Shown here one piece after another: positions 16,597-27,950 of a DNA stretch of 64,000 nucleotides. Each line of letters starts with the position of its first letter. Position 1 is the first letter of the stretch. A model generated the notes under the pieces. That model did no database searches, was not told the DNA's origin, and worked only from the letters and a program-made list of their open reading frames with translations. Position numbers and translations under genes: made by a program. This stretch comes from Acinetobacter sp. ANC 3832 (lineage in GTDB: Bacteria; Pseudomonadota; Gammaproteobacteria; Pseudomonadales; Moraxellaceae): contig NZ_NEGJ01000003.1 of NCBI RefSeq assembly GCF_002135415.1, positions 310,001 through 374,000 on the forward strand. The letters are read 5' to 3'.

Positions 16597-17745
16597 ATGA
16601 CCCGAAAAAGCGCCATTGCTGCATTGTTACTATTACCATCATTTTCTTATGCAGCAACAGTCTTATCTACTCCGCCAGAATTAAATAATAAATCTTATGT
16701 CTTGATGGATTATGAGACGGGGCAAATCCTTGCATCTAAAAATGAAAATGAAAAACTAGCACCCGCTTCTATGACTAAAATGATGACTAGCTTCATCATT
16801 GAACAAAAACTCTTAAAAGGTGAACTCACGGAAGGTGAAAAAGTTCGCATGAATGAGTCTGCGTGGTGTCGTGGTAGTAGTTCAGAATCATGTATGTATG
16901 TACCTTTAAATGGTACTGCAACTGTTCTTGAAATGCTTCGTGGTATTATCATTCAATCTGGAAATGATGCTTCTAAAGCAATGGCTGAGCATATTTCTGG
17001 AAATGAAGGCTCTTTTGCTTATGCGATGAACCAAGAAGCTAAAAAAATTGGTATGGCAAATACCCATTTTATCAATGCTACGGGGATGCCTGCTGAAGGT
17101 CATTATTCAACTGCAAAAGATATGGCGACACTTGCTAAACATATCATTCATGACAGTTCAAAATATTATCCAATCTATTCTGAAAAAGAATTTACATTTA
17201 ATGGGATTAAACAAGGTAACCGTAATGCGTTACTTTATACAGATCCAAGTGTAGATGGTTTAAAAACAGGTCACACAGATGAAGCTGGTTTTTGCTTAAC
17301 TACTTCTGCAAAACGTGGCCCAATGCGCTTAATCTCTGTGATTTTTGGTGCACCATCGATGAATGAACGTGCAAATCAAACACGTTCACTTTTGGCTTGG
17401 GGTTATTCAAACTTTGAAACTGTAAATGTTCAACCTGCGAAACAAGTCATTGCTAAAGCAAAAGTGTATTTTGGTAAAGACAATGAAGTGCAAATTGGTT
17501 TACCTGAAGCCTTTAATGTCACAATGCCAAAAGGTCAAGCGGATGCCATTAAAACGCAAATTACAGTTCAACCGAATTTGAATGCACCATTACAACAAGG
17601 TCAAGTGGTGGGTAAACTTACTGCAACTTTAAATGGTAAAGTCATTGCAGACAAACCACTTGTTGCTTTAAAAGCAGTTGAAGAAGCAGGTTTCTTCTCT
17701 CGTATGATTGATCATATTAAAATGTTCTTTAGCAACTTATTTTAA
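16597..17745 (+). CDS. dacC: D-alanyl-D-alanine carboxypeptidase (PBP5/6 family)
   Basis: This low-molecular-mass penicillin-binding protein trims the terminal D-Ala of peptidoglycan stem peptides in the periplasm. The chosen ATG at 16597 gives a 382-residue precursor with a signal peptide ending in SFSYAA. Active-site motifs are SMTK (58-61), SGN (121-123) and KTG (223-225). The C-terminal PBP5 beta domain is followed by an amphipathic membrane anchor (FFSRMIDHIKMFFSNLF). The longer GTG-initiated frame from 16561 would spoil the signal peptide. The exact paralogue name (dacA or dacC) is not certain. Confidence 0.93.
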   Translation: MTRKSAIAALLLLPSFSYAATVLSTPPELNNKSYVLMDYETGQILASKNENEKLAPASMTKMMTSFIIEQKLLKGELTEGEKVRMNESAWCRGSSSESCMYVPLNGTATVLEMLRGIIIQSGNDASKAMAEHISGNEGSFAYAMNQEAKKIGMANTHFINATGMPAEGHYSTAKDMATLAKHIIHDSSKYYPIYSEKEFTFNGIKQGNRNALLYTDPSVDGLKTGHTDEAGFCLTTSAKRGPMRLISVIFGAPSMNERANQTRSLLAWGYSNFETVNVQPAKQVIAKAKVYFGKDNEVQIGLPEAFNVTMPKGQADAIKTQITVQPNLNAPLQQGQVVGKLTATLNGKVIADKPLVALKAVEEAGFFSRMIDHIKMFFSNLF

Positions 17746-17769
17746 TTAGTACGTTCTAAGCATTAGACC

Positions 17770-17805
17770 AAAGCATCCATCTCTTAGATTTGGGTGCTTT
17801 TTCTT
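17770..17805 (+). terminator. Terminator after the carboxypeptidase gene
   Basis: AAAGCATCCA pairs with TGGGTGCTTT with one mismatch, followed by TTTCTTTT. Confidence 0.65.
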
Positions 17806-17848
17806 TTATAATCATTTTAATTTAAATCTTTAAACATGGATTTCGTCA

Positions 17849-18388
17849 ATGAAAAAGAATATTCGCCCGTACTTAGAACATCACCCTAAAATTGACTCAA
17901 CCTGTTATATCGATGATCTTTCTGTAATTATTGGTGATGTCCATTTAGCAGAAAATGCTTCAGTTTGGCCTTTTGCTGTGATTCGTGGCGATGTTAATCA
18001 TATTCATATTGGTAAGAATAGTAATGTACAAGATCATTGTATGTTGCATGTTAGTCATAAAAATGATGCAAAACCAAATGGTTCACCTTTGATTATTGGT
18101 GAAGATGTTACAGTCGGACATCATGTAACTTTGCATGGTTGCACCATTGGTAATCGAGTTTTAATTGGAATTAGCACCATTATTTTAGATGATGTGATTA
18201 TTGAAGATGATGTAATGATTGGTGCAGGCTCTTTAGTTCCGCCACGTAAGCGTTTAGAAAGTGGTTATTTATATGTGGGCAGTCCTGTACAAAAAGTCCG
18301 TCCTTTAACCAATAAAGAAAAGGAATTTTTACCCTATTCGGCAAGACATTATGTGAAGGTTGCAAATAATTATTTAGAGCAGGCCTAA
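17849..18388 (+). CDS. Gamma-carbonic-anhydrase-like hexapeptide-repeat protein (YrdA type)
   Basis: This 179-residue left-handed beta-helix protein has the family's NENASVWP-like start (AENASVWPFAVIRGDV). Candidate zinc ligands are the histidines in QDHCMLHVSH and VGHHVTLHGC. The C-terminal helix region is typical of the YrdA/PaaY group. These trimers bind metal, but carbonic anhydrase activity is not shown for most YrdA members. It appears monocistronic. Confidence 0.92.
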   Translation: MKKNIRPYLEHHPKIDSTCYIDDLSVIIGDVHLAENASVWPFAVIRGDVNHIHIGKNSNVQDHCMLHVSHKNDAKPNGSPLIIGEDVTVGHHVTLHGCTIGNRVLIGISTIILDDVIIEDDVMIGAGSLVPPRKRLESGYLYVGSPVQKVRPLTNKEKEFLPYSARHYVKVANNYLEQA

Positions 18389-18411
18389 GCTTGCTACGAA
18401 AGATAACTTCT

Positions 18412-18433
18412 GAATAAGCGATTATCCTTATTC
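18412..18433 (+). terminator. Weak stem-loop after the YrdA-like gene
   Basis: GAATAAG / CTTATTC seven-base-pair stem with an eight-base loop, followed by AAATAAAA. Little T-run. Confidence 0.3.
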
Positions 18434-18442
18434 AAATAAAAC

Positions 18443-18899
18443 TTAAATAATTTCAAAATCTATATTTTCAAGGTCTTCAACTAGCACCAATAAATCAGAT
18501 TTCAAACGATCATAATCTACACTTTTAGGAATCCTAAACAATGGATTATTGATACGTTCAATAAATAAAGAACAATAAAGATCCCTCAATTCATTGATAG
18601 GAAGTCTCTCTATATCTAATGGGTTAATTAAACTTTTAAAAATAAAGGTTATTTCTATATTCCTATTATGATCTCTTGTTCGCTCTAAATTTTTAGCTTG
18701 ATTAAACCGAGTTTGATTTACATCCACTTCTTCATAGATACTTATGACTTTTAAAATTGATAAAATTAAATTTATGCCATATTGCTTATGATAAAGAGCT
18801 TTTTTATTTTGATCATCAAAGTAACAATTGATTTTATGAATTTTTTCAAAATAAGGAGCTACCCCCTGTTACAGATGTGGCAAATAATCTCATTCCCAT
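18443..18899 (-). pseudogene. Hypothetical gene interrupted by a frameshift in a G5 run
   Basis: I do not recognise the family. The frame ending at 18443 stays open upstream to a TAA at 18869-18871, but the extra 5' part contains no ATG, GTG or TTG apart from an internal GTG at 18727. A second frame starts at ATG 18899 (MGMRLFATSVTGG) and runs into the G-run just upstream of GTAGCTCC. Removing one G from that run joins the frames into one protein of about 150 residues (...ATSVTGVAPYFEKIHK...). That explains both the missing start and the missing end. It is a disrupted gene, a homopolymer sequencing error or a phase-variable locus. There is no strong Shine-Dalgarno before 18899. Automated calling would probably keep only 18443-18727. 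Confidence 0.55.
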
Positions 18900-19141
18900 G
18901 TCGGTACTAGTTAATCAGTTTTTCTATAATTTATCATATGAAGCAAAAGCCCTACCATTGATGAATAGATACATAAAAATAAATTATTCACGAACATTGT
19001 GTCTATGTTGCGATCTAAACAATGATAACAAGTCATCAAATTAGTAAGCTTTCATCCAAACCCTCAAAGAAAAATGCCTTCAACATAGCCACCGACCTCT
19101 AAATTTTGTAGAATACGGTTTTACTCCCACGGTGTTGTTGA

Positions 19142-19627
19142 ATGACCTCTTGGACTCCTCATGTTACTGTCGCAACGGTTGTTGAAAAAGATGGTAAATT
19201 TCTGTTTGTAGAAGAACACACAGAAGGTGTAACGCATACGGTATTTAATCAACCTGCGGGACATGTCGAAGCGGGTGAAACCATCATTCAAGCAGCCATT
19301 CGTGAAACGATGGAAGAAACAGGTCATGCGGTAGAAGTAGATTCACTATTGGGTATCTATACCTATACGCCACCGATGTTTCCAGATCGCACTTATTATA
19401 GATTTTGCTTTTTAGCACATGTACTTGAATACTTTGCAGAAGCTCAGTTAGATACAGACATTGTCGGTCCTGCGTGGATGACATTGGATGAATTAATTGA
19501 AACTGCAAGTGCGCGTAGCCCTTTAGTCATTAAAGCGGTGCAAGATGCCCTTTCTGGACAGAAATACCCTTTATCGCTCGTTTATGAGCACCAAAACTCT
19601 CCTTTAAATTCAAATTTGGATGCTTAA
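19142..19627 (+). CDS. Nudix hydrolase (NudJ-like)
   Basis: This 161-residue cytosolic phosphohydrolase has a complete Nudix box, [26 protein letters not shown], at about residues 38-60, with the REXXEE-type core ETMEETG. It resembles E. coli NudJ (YmfB), which lies immediately upstream of mnmA there too. NudJ acts on nucleoside tri- and diphosphates and thiamine pyrophosphate; the substrate here is inferred. Its stop lies five bases before the chosen mnmA ATG, so the two are probably co-transcribed. Confidence 0.9.
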   Translation: MTSWTPHVTVATVVEKDGKFLFVEEHTEGVTHTVFNQPAGHVEAGETIIQAAIRETMEETGHAVEVDSLLGIYTYTPPMFPDRTYYRFCFLAHVLEYFAEAQLDTDIVGPAWMTLDELIETASARSPLVIKAVQDALSGQKYPLSLVYEHQNSPLNSNLDA

Positions 19628-19631
19628 TCCT

Positions 19632-20768
19632 ATGCAACAACGTGTCATCGTCGGTATGTCTGGTGGTGTAGATTCTTCTGTTTCTGCCGCACTTCTTCTT
19701 CAACAAGGATATCAAGTTGAAGGACTTTTCATGAAGAATTGGGAAGAAGATGACGGCACGGAATATTGCACGGCGATGGATGACCTTGCCGATGCTCAAG
19801 CGGTCTGCGATAAAATTGGTATTAAATTACATACCGCCAATTTTGCGATGGAATATTGGGATCGCGTATTTGAGCATTTCTTAGCGGAATATGCTGCAGG
19901 TCGTACGCCAAATCCTGACATCTTATGTAATAAAGAAATTAAATTCCGTGCCTTTTTAGATCATGCTGTGAACTTAGGTGCAGATTTTATTGCGACTGGA
20001 CATTATTGCCGTCGTGGTGAAACCATGACCAATTCTAAAGGTGATGAATATGCGCCTTTACTACGCGGTGTAGACCAAAATAAAGATCAAACCTATTTCT
20101 TACATGCCGTACATGGTCGTGAAATTAATAAAACCCTCTTCCCTGTGGGTGAAATTGAAAAGCCTGAAGTCCGTCGTATTGCAGAAGAGTTAGGCTTAGC
20201 CACTGCAAAGAAAAAAGACTCGACGGGTATCTGTTTTATTGGTGAACGCCGTTTTAATGACTTTCTTAAACAATATTTACCTGCTCAACCGGGAAAAATT
20301 GTCTTAGATAATGGCAAAGTGGTTGGTGAACATCACGGCTTAATGTACTATACGCTCGGTCAGCGTGGTGGTATTGGTCTGGGTGGAATTAAAGATGTTG
20401 CCGAAGGCGCATGGTTTGTTTTACATAAAGATATTGAAGGCAATCGCTTAGTTGTCGGTCAAGGACATGAACATCCTTTAATGCTCAGTACGACATTATG
20501 GAGTGAGATGATTGACTGGGTGGCTGGTGAGCAAGAGATTCCTGAATCAGGTTTCCGATGCACGGCAAAAACTCGATATCGCCAACCCGATCAAGCGTGT
20601 ACAATTTTTAAAGATGAAGCGTTACCTAATGGTGTACGTGTAGAATTTGATGAACCGCAACGTGCAGTTACACCGGGTCAAAGTGTAGTGTTCTATGTGG
20701 ATGAAACGTGTTTAGGTGGTGGTGTTATTCACCATACCAATGCACCAAAACCAGACTTTATCGTTTAA
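19632..20768 (+). CDS. mnmA: tRNA-specific 2-thiouridylase MnmA
   Basis: MnmA thiolates U34 of tRNA-Lys, -Glu and -Gln. From ATG 19632 the protein is 378 residues. It has the PP-loop SGGVDSS (10-16), a first catalytic cysteine, Cys99, in NPDILCNKE and a second, Cys201, in [12 protein letters not shown]. The ATG at 19620 overlaps the end of the Nudix gene, but [12 protein letters not shown] is the usual family start. It is followed by hflD and purB in the order also known from Escherichia. Confidence 0.96.
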   Translation: MQQRVIVGMSGGVDSSVSAALLLQQGYQVEGLFMKNWEEDDGTEYCTAMDDLADAQAVCDKIGIKLHTANFAMEYWDRVFEHFLAEYAAGRTPNPDILCNKEIKFRAFLDHAVNLGADFIATGHYCRRGETMTNSKGDEYAPLLRGVDQNKDQTYFLHAVHGREINKTLFPVGEIEKPEVRRIAEELGLATAKKKDSTGICFIGERRFNDFLKQYLPAQPGKIVLDNGKVVGEHHGLMYYTLGQRGGIGLGGIKDVAEGAWFVLHKDIEGNRLVVGQGHEHPLMLSTTLWSEMIDWVAGEQEIPESGFRCTAKTRYRQPDQACTIFKDEALPNGVRVEFDEPQRAVTPGQSVVFYVDETCLGGGVIHHTNAPKPDFIV

Positions 20769-20813
20769 AGTCTGATTATTTTTCATTTGAAAATAGTTTA
20801 AAGGAATTTAGGC

Positions 20814-21545
20814 ATGGTTGAGTTACCCTTTCAACAGCCTCGTACTTTGAATCAACGTCAAAATCGTGCCTTGGCGTTAGCAGCTGTGTTCCAAGCAACA
20901 CAGCTGACCAATATGACCGCCATGTCTGGAAGACAGAGTATTGGTGAAAGTGGTAACTTTTATCTAGAACAATTGATTAAAGCCAGTTTAAATATCCGCC
21001 CTGTTGCCAATACAGCAAGTCAAACTTTAGATTTTTTTACGCAACTTGCTGATATTTCTTTGGGTTTAAAAACACTCGAAAGCAGTATCACTCAACCATT
21101 TAGTACCTCACCTAAATCTCGTATTCCCAAATTGGCAAATGCGAAACTTCCTATGTCTTATGCCATGTCTTTATTGGCATTAGAAAAGAAAGTGTACGGC
21201 GATCCTAAATGTGTTGAAATTATTGAAAAGTCTCAACAAAAAATTCTAAAACAACTTTCTTTCTTTGATAATAACTATCTACATCCCAGTATTATTGCCA
21301 ATTTAGCGCAAACCTATGTAGAAACTGCAGGACAAATCAATCCACGTATTCTCGTTCGAGGCAATGCTGAAGCTTTTAAAGATGCTTCACATACCAATCG
21401 AATTCGCGCTTGCTTATTTACAGGCTTACAGTTGGCTCACTTATGGCGTCAATTGGGCGGTAGCTCATGGAATATGATTTTCAGCAAGCGCAAACTACTT
21501 CAAGATATTCAAGATCTCGCTCGTTTACAGTATCAGGTGGTTTAA
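20814..21545 (+). CDS. hflD: High-frequency lysogenisation protein homologue HflD
   Basis: This 243-residue, mostly helical protein begins [20 protein letters not shown] and contains the conserved [10 protein letters not shown] stretch. It matches the HflD (YcfC) family, a membrane-associated protein that in E. coli interferes with lambda CII. Its housekeeping role is unresolved, although its position between mnmA and purB is conserved. AAGGA before the ATG supports the start. Confidence 0.93.
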   Translation: MVELPFQQPRTLNQRQNRALALAAVFQATQLTNMTAMSGRQSIGESGNFYLEQLIKASLNIRPVANTASQTLDFFTQLADISLGLKTLESSITQPFSTSPKSRIPKLANAKLPMSYAMSLLALEKKVYGDPKCVEIIEKSQQKILKQLSFFDNNYLHPSIIANLAQTYVETAGQINPRILVRGNAEAFKDASHTNRIRACLFTGLQLAHLWRQLGGSSWNMIFSKRKLLQDIQDLARLQYQVV

Positions 21546-21590
21546 CCTGATGTGTATTGAGTTCCATTTCGGTTTAATTCCAAAATTTAA

Positions 21591-22988
<1,398 letters not shown>

Positions 22989-23054
22989 AACTATTTTTCA
23001 AGATAGGCTTTTATATAAACTACCTATTCTTGATTAAAAACAATATTTCTTAAA

Positions 23055-23078
23055 AACGAAGCTTCGGCTTCGTTTTTT
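23055..23078 (+). terminator. Strong terminator after purB
   Basis: AAACGAAGC-TTCG-GCTTCGTTTTTT: an extra-stable C(UUCG)G tetraloop hairpin with a T-run. Confidence 0.92.
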
Positions 23079-23130
23079 ATTACATGGATTCACGTTACAA
23101 TAGTGTGACGATTAACACAGAAAATAAAAA

Positions 23131-23778
23131 ATGATTTATCACAACCTGACAATAAAACATTGGCTTACTTTAGCTGCACTTGGATTCGCGATTCTTATTG
23201 CCAGCATTCATCCTTTAGAATTTCCATCTTATCTGTTGCATCAGATTGGAACCGTACTGATGCTGGTTGCCCTTTTCATCTGTCAAAAAAAAATTGGACT
23301 CAGCTACCCGACTTTTCTACTTTATATTCTATTTTTAGTCATTCATGTGATTGGAGCGCACTATCTGTATTCTTATGTGCCCTATAACGACTGGATTAAA
23401 TCCATCTTTCATTTTGATTTAAATCAAAGTATGGGCTGGTCACGTAATATGTATGATCGCCTTGTACATTTTGTTTATGGCTTATTTCTTTATCCTTTTT
23501 TCTATCGCTTATTTCAAGTTTGGTTACCGAGTTTAAAACCAAAAACTTTATTTATATTGGTGATTCAATTTGTCATGGCAAGCAGTCTATTTTATGAGTG
23601 GATCGAATGGTGGATTGCTATTGGACTATCACCAGAAGAAGCAGAAAACTATAATGGTCAACAAGGCGATCTTTGGGATGCACACAAAGATATGTTTTTA
23701 GCAACAATCGGGAGCATTATTACAGGGCTCATTCTGCTTATACGAACACCTGAAACCATGAATCGATCAACTGTTTAA
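23131..23778 (+). CDS. DUF2238 (YjdF-like) inner-membrane protein
   Basis: This 215-residue protein has about six transmembrane segments. The WSRNMYDRLVHFVYGLFLYP and EWIEWW stretches and a final GDLWDAHKDMFLATIGS motif define the DUF2238/YjdF family. No function is established. It has its own transcription unit after the purB terminator. The ATG is preceded only by an A-rich stretch, so translation initiation may be weak. Confidence 0.85.
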   Translation: MIYHNLTIKHWLTLAALGFAILIASIHPLEFPSYLLHQIGTVLMLVALFICQKKIGLSYPTFLLYILFLVIHVIGAHYLYSYVPYNDWIKSIFHFDLNQSMGWSRNMYDRLVHFVYGLFLYPFFYRLFQVWLPSLKPKTLFILVIQFVMASSLFYEWIEWWIAIGLSPEEAENYNGQQGDLWDAHKDMFLATIGSIITGLILLIRTPETMNRSTV

Positions 23779-23938
23779 TAAGCTTAAATAGAAGATATTT
23801 TGTATAGAGCCTTTACAACTCATCTAGTTTTTAAGTTGTTATATTTGAGTGACTGATTTCATTTATAAATGAATCAGTCATGACAATATCACTCAATTCA
23901 ATTATGCTTAAATTGAAATAATAAAATGATTTAAGTCT

Positions 23939-24640
23939 ATGTCACATTCTCATCATGCTGAACAACATTATATTCATCGGACTGGATGGTTACGTGCTTC
24001 TGTGCTTGGTGCAAATGATGGGATTATCTCTGTTACCAGTTTAGTGATGGGAATGGCAGCCAGTGGTGCTTCTACACATACTTTATTAATTACCTGTATT
24101 GCTGGATTAATTTCAGGTGCAACCTCGATGGCGGCAGGTGAATATATCTCTGTAAAGTCTCAAGCTGATATTGAAGAAGCAGATTTAAAATTTGAAGCCC
24201 GTGAATTAGAAAAAAATCCGCATTTAGAACTTAAAGAACTCACACAAATTTACATTGATCGCGGACTGACACCTGAATTAGCACATGAAGTTGCTGTACA
24301 ACTTACAGAGAAAGATGCTTTAGAAGCCCATGCTCGAGATGAGATTGGAATTAATGAGGTGACCTCAGCAAAACCATTACAAGCGGCTTTTTCTTCTGCA
24401 CTCTCTTTTTCATTGGGTGCACTCTGCCCAATGCTCTCTATTATGGTCAGCCCTGAAAAATACTTGGAAATAACCGTCTTAATTGTGGGAATTATCTCTT
24501 TAAGCTTACTCGGTGCTTTATCCAGTTATTATGCAGGGACATCTTTAATTAAAGGGAGCTTACGTGTCACGGTTTGGGGGGTTTTAGCAATGGCTTTTTC
24601 GACTTGGATTGGTTCACTCTTTCAAGTTGGTCCATTATAA
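23939..24640 (+). CDS. VIT1/CCC1-family Fe2+/Mn2+ transporter
   Basis: This 233-residue membrane protein begins with the family hallmark GWLRASVLGANDGIISVTSL. It is followed by TSMAAGEYISVKSQAD and an acidic cytoplasmic metal-binding segment with many Glu residues (about 75-135), then three further membrane helices. CCC1/VIT proteins export ferrous iron or manganese from the cytosol. The bacterial role is probably metal detoxification. It is a single gene. Confidence 0.92.
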   Translation: MSHSHHAEQHYIHRTGWLRASVLGANDGIISVTSLVMGMAASGASTHTLLITCIAGLISGATSMAAGEYISVKSQADIEEADLKFEARELEKNPHLELKELTQIYIDRGLTPELAHEVAVQLTEKDALEAHARDEIGINEVTSAKPLQAAFSSALSFSLGALCPMLSIMVSPEKYLEITVLIVGIISLSLLGALSSYYAGTSLIKGSLRVTVWGVLAMAFSTWIGSLFQVGPL

Positions 24641-24865
24641 ATATAAGATATCTTGCATAAATCCTTTTATTTATTGCTAGAGGATAAAAATAATCCGTTT
24701 CTGAATAGTGAGCGAAGCTAGCTATAGTTTATATAACATTTATTGATATAGCGTATCAATTATTCTCAGTCATATTCAATAGAATCTGCAAAGTCCAATC
24801 ATATTTACGCATGCATAATAGACTAAAATAGCGTGATTGATCTCCTATATTCTTAAAACTCTCCT

Positions 24866-26077
24866 ATGCCTGTTTTAGCTGAAAAATCCAATCGATCTAA
24901 TCCCTCGATTTGGATTGCTGTTCTATTGTTGCTTATTGGCACGATTGGTTCATATCAAGTTGTTGGTCTAAACCAAGCTTTATTATTTATTATTGGTGGT
25001 GCATTGGGCTTAACCCTTTACCACGCATCCTTTGGCTTTACTTCAAGCTGGCGTGTCTTTATTAAAGAACGTCGTGGGCGTGGTTTACGTGCCCAAATGA
25101 TCATGTTAGGACTTGCTGTTCTTCTGTTCTTTCCAGCCTTAGGTGCAGGTCAACTCTTTGGTCAGCCTGTTACTGGTTTTGTTTCACCTGTATCTCTATC
25201 TGTTGCTATTGGTGCACTGATTTTTGGTGTCGGTATGCAATTAGGTGGTGGTTGTGCATCAGGAACACTCTATACAGTGGGTGGCGGAAGTGCACGTATG
25301 ATCGTGACGCTTATTTTCTTCTGCCTTGGTTCACTCATTGCAACCTCACATTTAGACTGGTGGTTTAACCTACCGCATTTAGCACCCATTTCCGTAGTTG
25401 AACAATTAGGCGTTGTCCCTGCAATTATTGTCAATTTCATTCTATTTACGATCATTGCTATAGTTACTGTTATTTTAGAAAAGAAACGCCATGGTTCACT
25501 TGAAGTAGAACCTCAAGCTGAAACTCAAGGTTGGAAACGTTTTATACGAGGTCCTTGGCCTCTCGTTTGGGGTGGAATTGCCCTTACTTTACTGAATTTC
25601 GCAACTTTAGCACTTGCAGGTCGTCCTTGGGGTGTCACTTCTGCACTTGCGGTTTGGGCTGCAAAATTTGTAGATATGGTGGGTTTTAATGTCGCAAGTT
25701 GGGACTATTGGCAACAACCTGCCAATGCAACAGCGTTAACACAACCGCTTTGGTTTGATATTACATCAATGATGAATTTCGGTATTATGATTGGTGCTTT
25801 ATTGGCGGCAAGCATGGCTGGAAAATTTGCACCCAATTTTAAAATTCCTAAACGTTCTATTATTGCAGCGGTGCTTGGTGGCTTACTTTTAGGCTACGGT
25901 GCGCGTTTAGCATATGGTTGTAACATTGGTGCATATTTTAGTGGTATTGCATCTGGAAGTTTACATGGTTGGTTATGGCTTATTTTTGCATTTATTGGTA
26001 ATAGCTTTGGCGTAAAATTACGTCCATACTTTTTCCCTAATGAGAAAGCACAACCTGAAAAACTCACCAGTTGTTAA
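24866..26077 (+). CDS. YeeE/YedE-family (DUF395) sulphur-compound transporter
   Basis: This 403-residue membrane protein has two homologous YeeE/YedE halves. It keeps the cysteine motifs GGGCASGTLYT in the first half and YGCNIGAYFSGI in the second. Such cysteines carry thiosulphate through TsuA-type transporters by transient hydrogen bonding. The substrate here is inferred from the family only. No sulphurtransferase or TusA gene is adjacent. A hairpin with a T-run follows. Confidence 0.9.
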   Translation: MPVLAEKSNRSNPSIWIAVLLLLIGTIGSYQVVGLNQALLFIIGGALGLTLYHASFGFTSSWRVFIKERRGRGLRAQMIMLGLAVLLFFPALGAGQLFGQPVTGFVSPVSLSVAIGALIFGVGMQLGGGCASGTLYTVGGGSARMIVTLIFFCLGSLIATSHLDWWFNLPHLAPISVVEQLGVVPAIIVNFILFTIIAIVTVILEKKRHGSLEVEPQAETQGWKRFIRGPWPLVWGGIALTLLNFATLALAGRPWGVTSALAVWAAKFVDMVGFNVASWDYWQQPANATALTQPLWFDITSMMNFGIMIGALLAASMAGKFAPNFKIPKRSIIAAVLGGLLLGYGARLAYGCNIGAYFSGIASGSLHGWLWLIFAFIGNSFGVKLRPYFFPNEKAQPEKLTSC

Positions 26078-26096
26078 TAGCGATACACTTACTTTT

Positions 26097-26122
26097 AAAG
26101 CTCATCATATGATGGGCTTTTT
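26097..26122 (+). terminator. Terminator after the YeeE/YedE gene
   Basis: AAAGC-t-CATC-ATAT-GATG-g-GCTTTTTT hairpin with a T-run, 20 bases after the stop. Confidence 0.8.
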
Positions 26123-26232
26123 TATCTTTAAAGTTTCTTTATCCCCTCTCAATATTTCTAGACTAAATACTGAATATTATTTGCCATCTTCCAGATGCTT
26201 AGCTACTTTAGAATAAACTCAGGAGCCTAAAC

Positions 26233-27270
26233 ATGACTTTATTAGAACGTTTAAATATCAAGCATCCTATTTTATTAGCACCCATGGCAGGGGTTTCCAC
26301 ACCTCAACTTGCAGCCGAAGTGTCTAATCATGGGGGTTTAGGTTCTTTAGGATTAGGCGCAAATTCAGTTGCGGTCGCAAGAAAACAAATACTAGAAACT
26401 CAAGCCCTTACACCGCATCCCTTTCAAGTCAATTTCTTTTGCCATCAATCTACAGAAGTGGATGTTAAAACAAACCAAACTTGGATTGAGCACTTACGAC
26501 CAGAATTCGAAAAATTTGGGACAAGCCCTCCTACAGAACTAAAATGTATTTATCCGAGTTTTTTGGATAATGATGATTTTTTGAATTTGGTTTTAGAGAC
26601 AAAACCAAAAGCCGTCAGCTTTCACTTTGGCATTCCGCATGCTCATCAAATTCAAAAACTTAAAGATGTAGGTATTATGACGCTTGTTTCTGCGACCAAT
26701 TTAGCTGAAGCTAAGATGATTGAAGAGGCAGGCATTGATATTCTTATTGCGCAAGGCATAGAAGCAGGTGGACACCGTGGAATCTTTAATCCTTTATTGG
26801 ATGGAGCATTAAATACTTCTGATTTGGTTCAACTGATTAAAAAACATTGCTCAGTGCCTGTGATTGCTGCAGGTGGTATTATGAATGGTCAGCAAGCAAA
26901 AAAAATGCTGGACTTAGGTGCAGATGCCGTTCAGCTTGGAACTGCTTTTATACAATGTAAAAGTTCCAGTGCCAATGCAGTATATCGTAAAGCTTTATTC
27001 GCTCAACCCTTTACTCAAATTACTGCTAGCATTTCAGGACGCCCCGCACGTGGTTTAATCAATCATTGGCAAGCTGAAATAGATCGACCTAATCGTCCGC
27101 AAGCTGCTCCCTATCCTTATGCTTATGACCTTGCAAAACGGCTCAATACCCTTGCCATTAAGCATGATCATATTGATTATGGCGCATTTTGGGCAGGCAG
27201 TAATGTTGCTCAGATCAGAGAATTAGAAGCAGGTGATTTAATCAATCAATTAATTTTAGAAATGGATTGA
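26233..27270 (+). CDS. Nitronate monooxygenase (2-nitropropane dioxygenase family)
   Basis: This 345-residue FMN-dependent TIM-barrel oxidoreductase carries HPILLAPMAGVSTPQLAAEV at the N-terminus, AQGIEAGGHRG with the catalytic-region His, and the phosphate-binding PVIAAGGIMNGQQ and GADAVQLGTAF. These are features of class I nitronate monooxygenases, which detoxify propionate-3-nitronate. AGGAGCC lies before the ATG. It stands alone and is convergent with the DinB-like gene. Confidence 0.92.
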   Translation: MTLLERLNIKHPILLAPMAGVSTPQLAAEVSNHGGLGSLGLGANSVAVARKQILETQALTPHPFQVNFFCHQSTEVDVKTNQTWIEHLRPEFEKFGTSPPTELKCIYPSFLDNDDFLNLVLETKPKAVSFHFGIPHAHQIQKLKDVGIMTLVSATNLAEAKMIEEAGIDILIAQGIEAGGHRGIFNPLLDGALNTSDLVQLIKKHCSVPVIAAGGIMNGQQAKKMLDLGADAVQLGTAFIQCKSSSANAVYRKALFAQPFTQITASISGRPARGLINHWQAEIDRPNRPQAAPYPYAYDLAKRLNTLAIKHDHIDYGAFWAGSNVAQIRELEAGDLINQLILEMD

Positions 27271-27287
27271 TTGAACAATGTATAATC

Positions 27288-27323
27288 CCTCTTTATTGTG
27301 CCTTAAGCAACTCAATAAAGAGG
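27288..27323. terminator. Inverted repeat between nitronate monooxygenase and DinB-like genes
   Basis: CCTCTTTATTG pairs perfectly with CAATAAAGAGG over a 14-base loop. It lies between convergent genes and lacks long T-runs, so it is a moderate terminator candidate. Confidence 0.4.
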
Positions 27324-27392
27324 TTATGAATACCAATACAAGCTGTCTAATCATGACTATTACAAAATCTTTAACTTAAAAATCAGATATTT

Positions 27393-27917
27393 TTATGATT
27401 CATTTTTCTTATTTAATCTATTTTGCTCTGCCAACATATAGACTAAATCTAATTCAGGACAATCATATCCCAGTGCAGTTAAAGCTGCAGTAATCTGCCC
27501 ACGATGATGTGTACCATGATTAAAAACATGCATCAGTGTTGCTGTAAAAGGTAAACACAATGCTTCACCATTTGAACGCTGATAACTCAAATCACTAACT
27601 AAGCGAGATTCATCTAGATCTTGAATAAAATTAATCCAATGTTTTGACTTAGATTGAAGCTCATTTAACAGTTGAGTTTTATCATGATGAACGATTGTAT
27701 CTAATGCAATACTAGGTGATATCCCATCATTAAAACGTGAGTACCATAAATAATGCTCGCCCAGTAAAAGATGATTTAAAGTGCCTGAAATGCTTTTAAA
27801 AAATAGACTTATATCTTTATGAAAATCATCATCTGAAACATTTGTTAAATGCTGAATCAGACGATCTGTTGCCCAAATATTATAATGTGCGAGAAGCAGT
27901 AAGTTTTCTTTAGTCAT
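27393..27917 (-). CDS. DinB-family metal-dependent protein
   Basis: This 174-residue four-helix protein has the DinB/YfiT metal-binding histidine pattern, with one His in GTLNHLLLGEHYLW and two in HVFNHGTHHRGQ. The start is set at ATG 27917, which has GGAG nine bases upstream; the frame's GTG two codons earlier is less likely. Members include thiol transferases and proteins of unknown role. The substrate is not known. It is probably co-transcribed with dusB, 33 bases upstream. Confidence 0.9.
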   Translation of the reverse strand: MTKENLLLLAHYNIWATDRLIQHLTNVSDDDFHKDISLFFKSISGTLNHLLLGEHYLWYSRFNDGISPSIALDTIVHHDKTQLLNELQSKSKHWINFIQDLDESRLVSDLSYQRSNGEALCLPFTATLMHVFNHGTHHRGQITAALTALGYDCPELDLVYMLAEQNRLNKKNES

Positions 27918-27950
27918 CCCCACAAACTCCTCTTTTTATTAAAATCTACT

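Noticed and set aside
18728..19141. Insertion-sequence remnant upstream of the Nudix gene
   Set aside because: No terminal inverted repeats or transposase-like translation; a frameshifted gene explains the open frame better.
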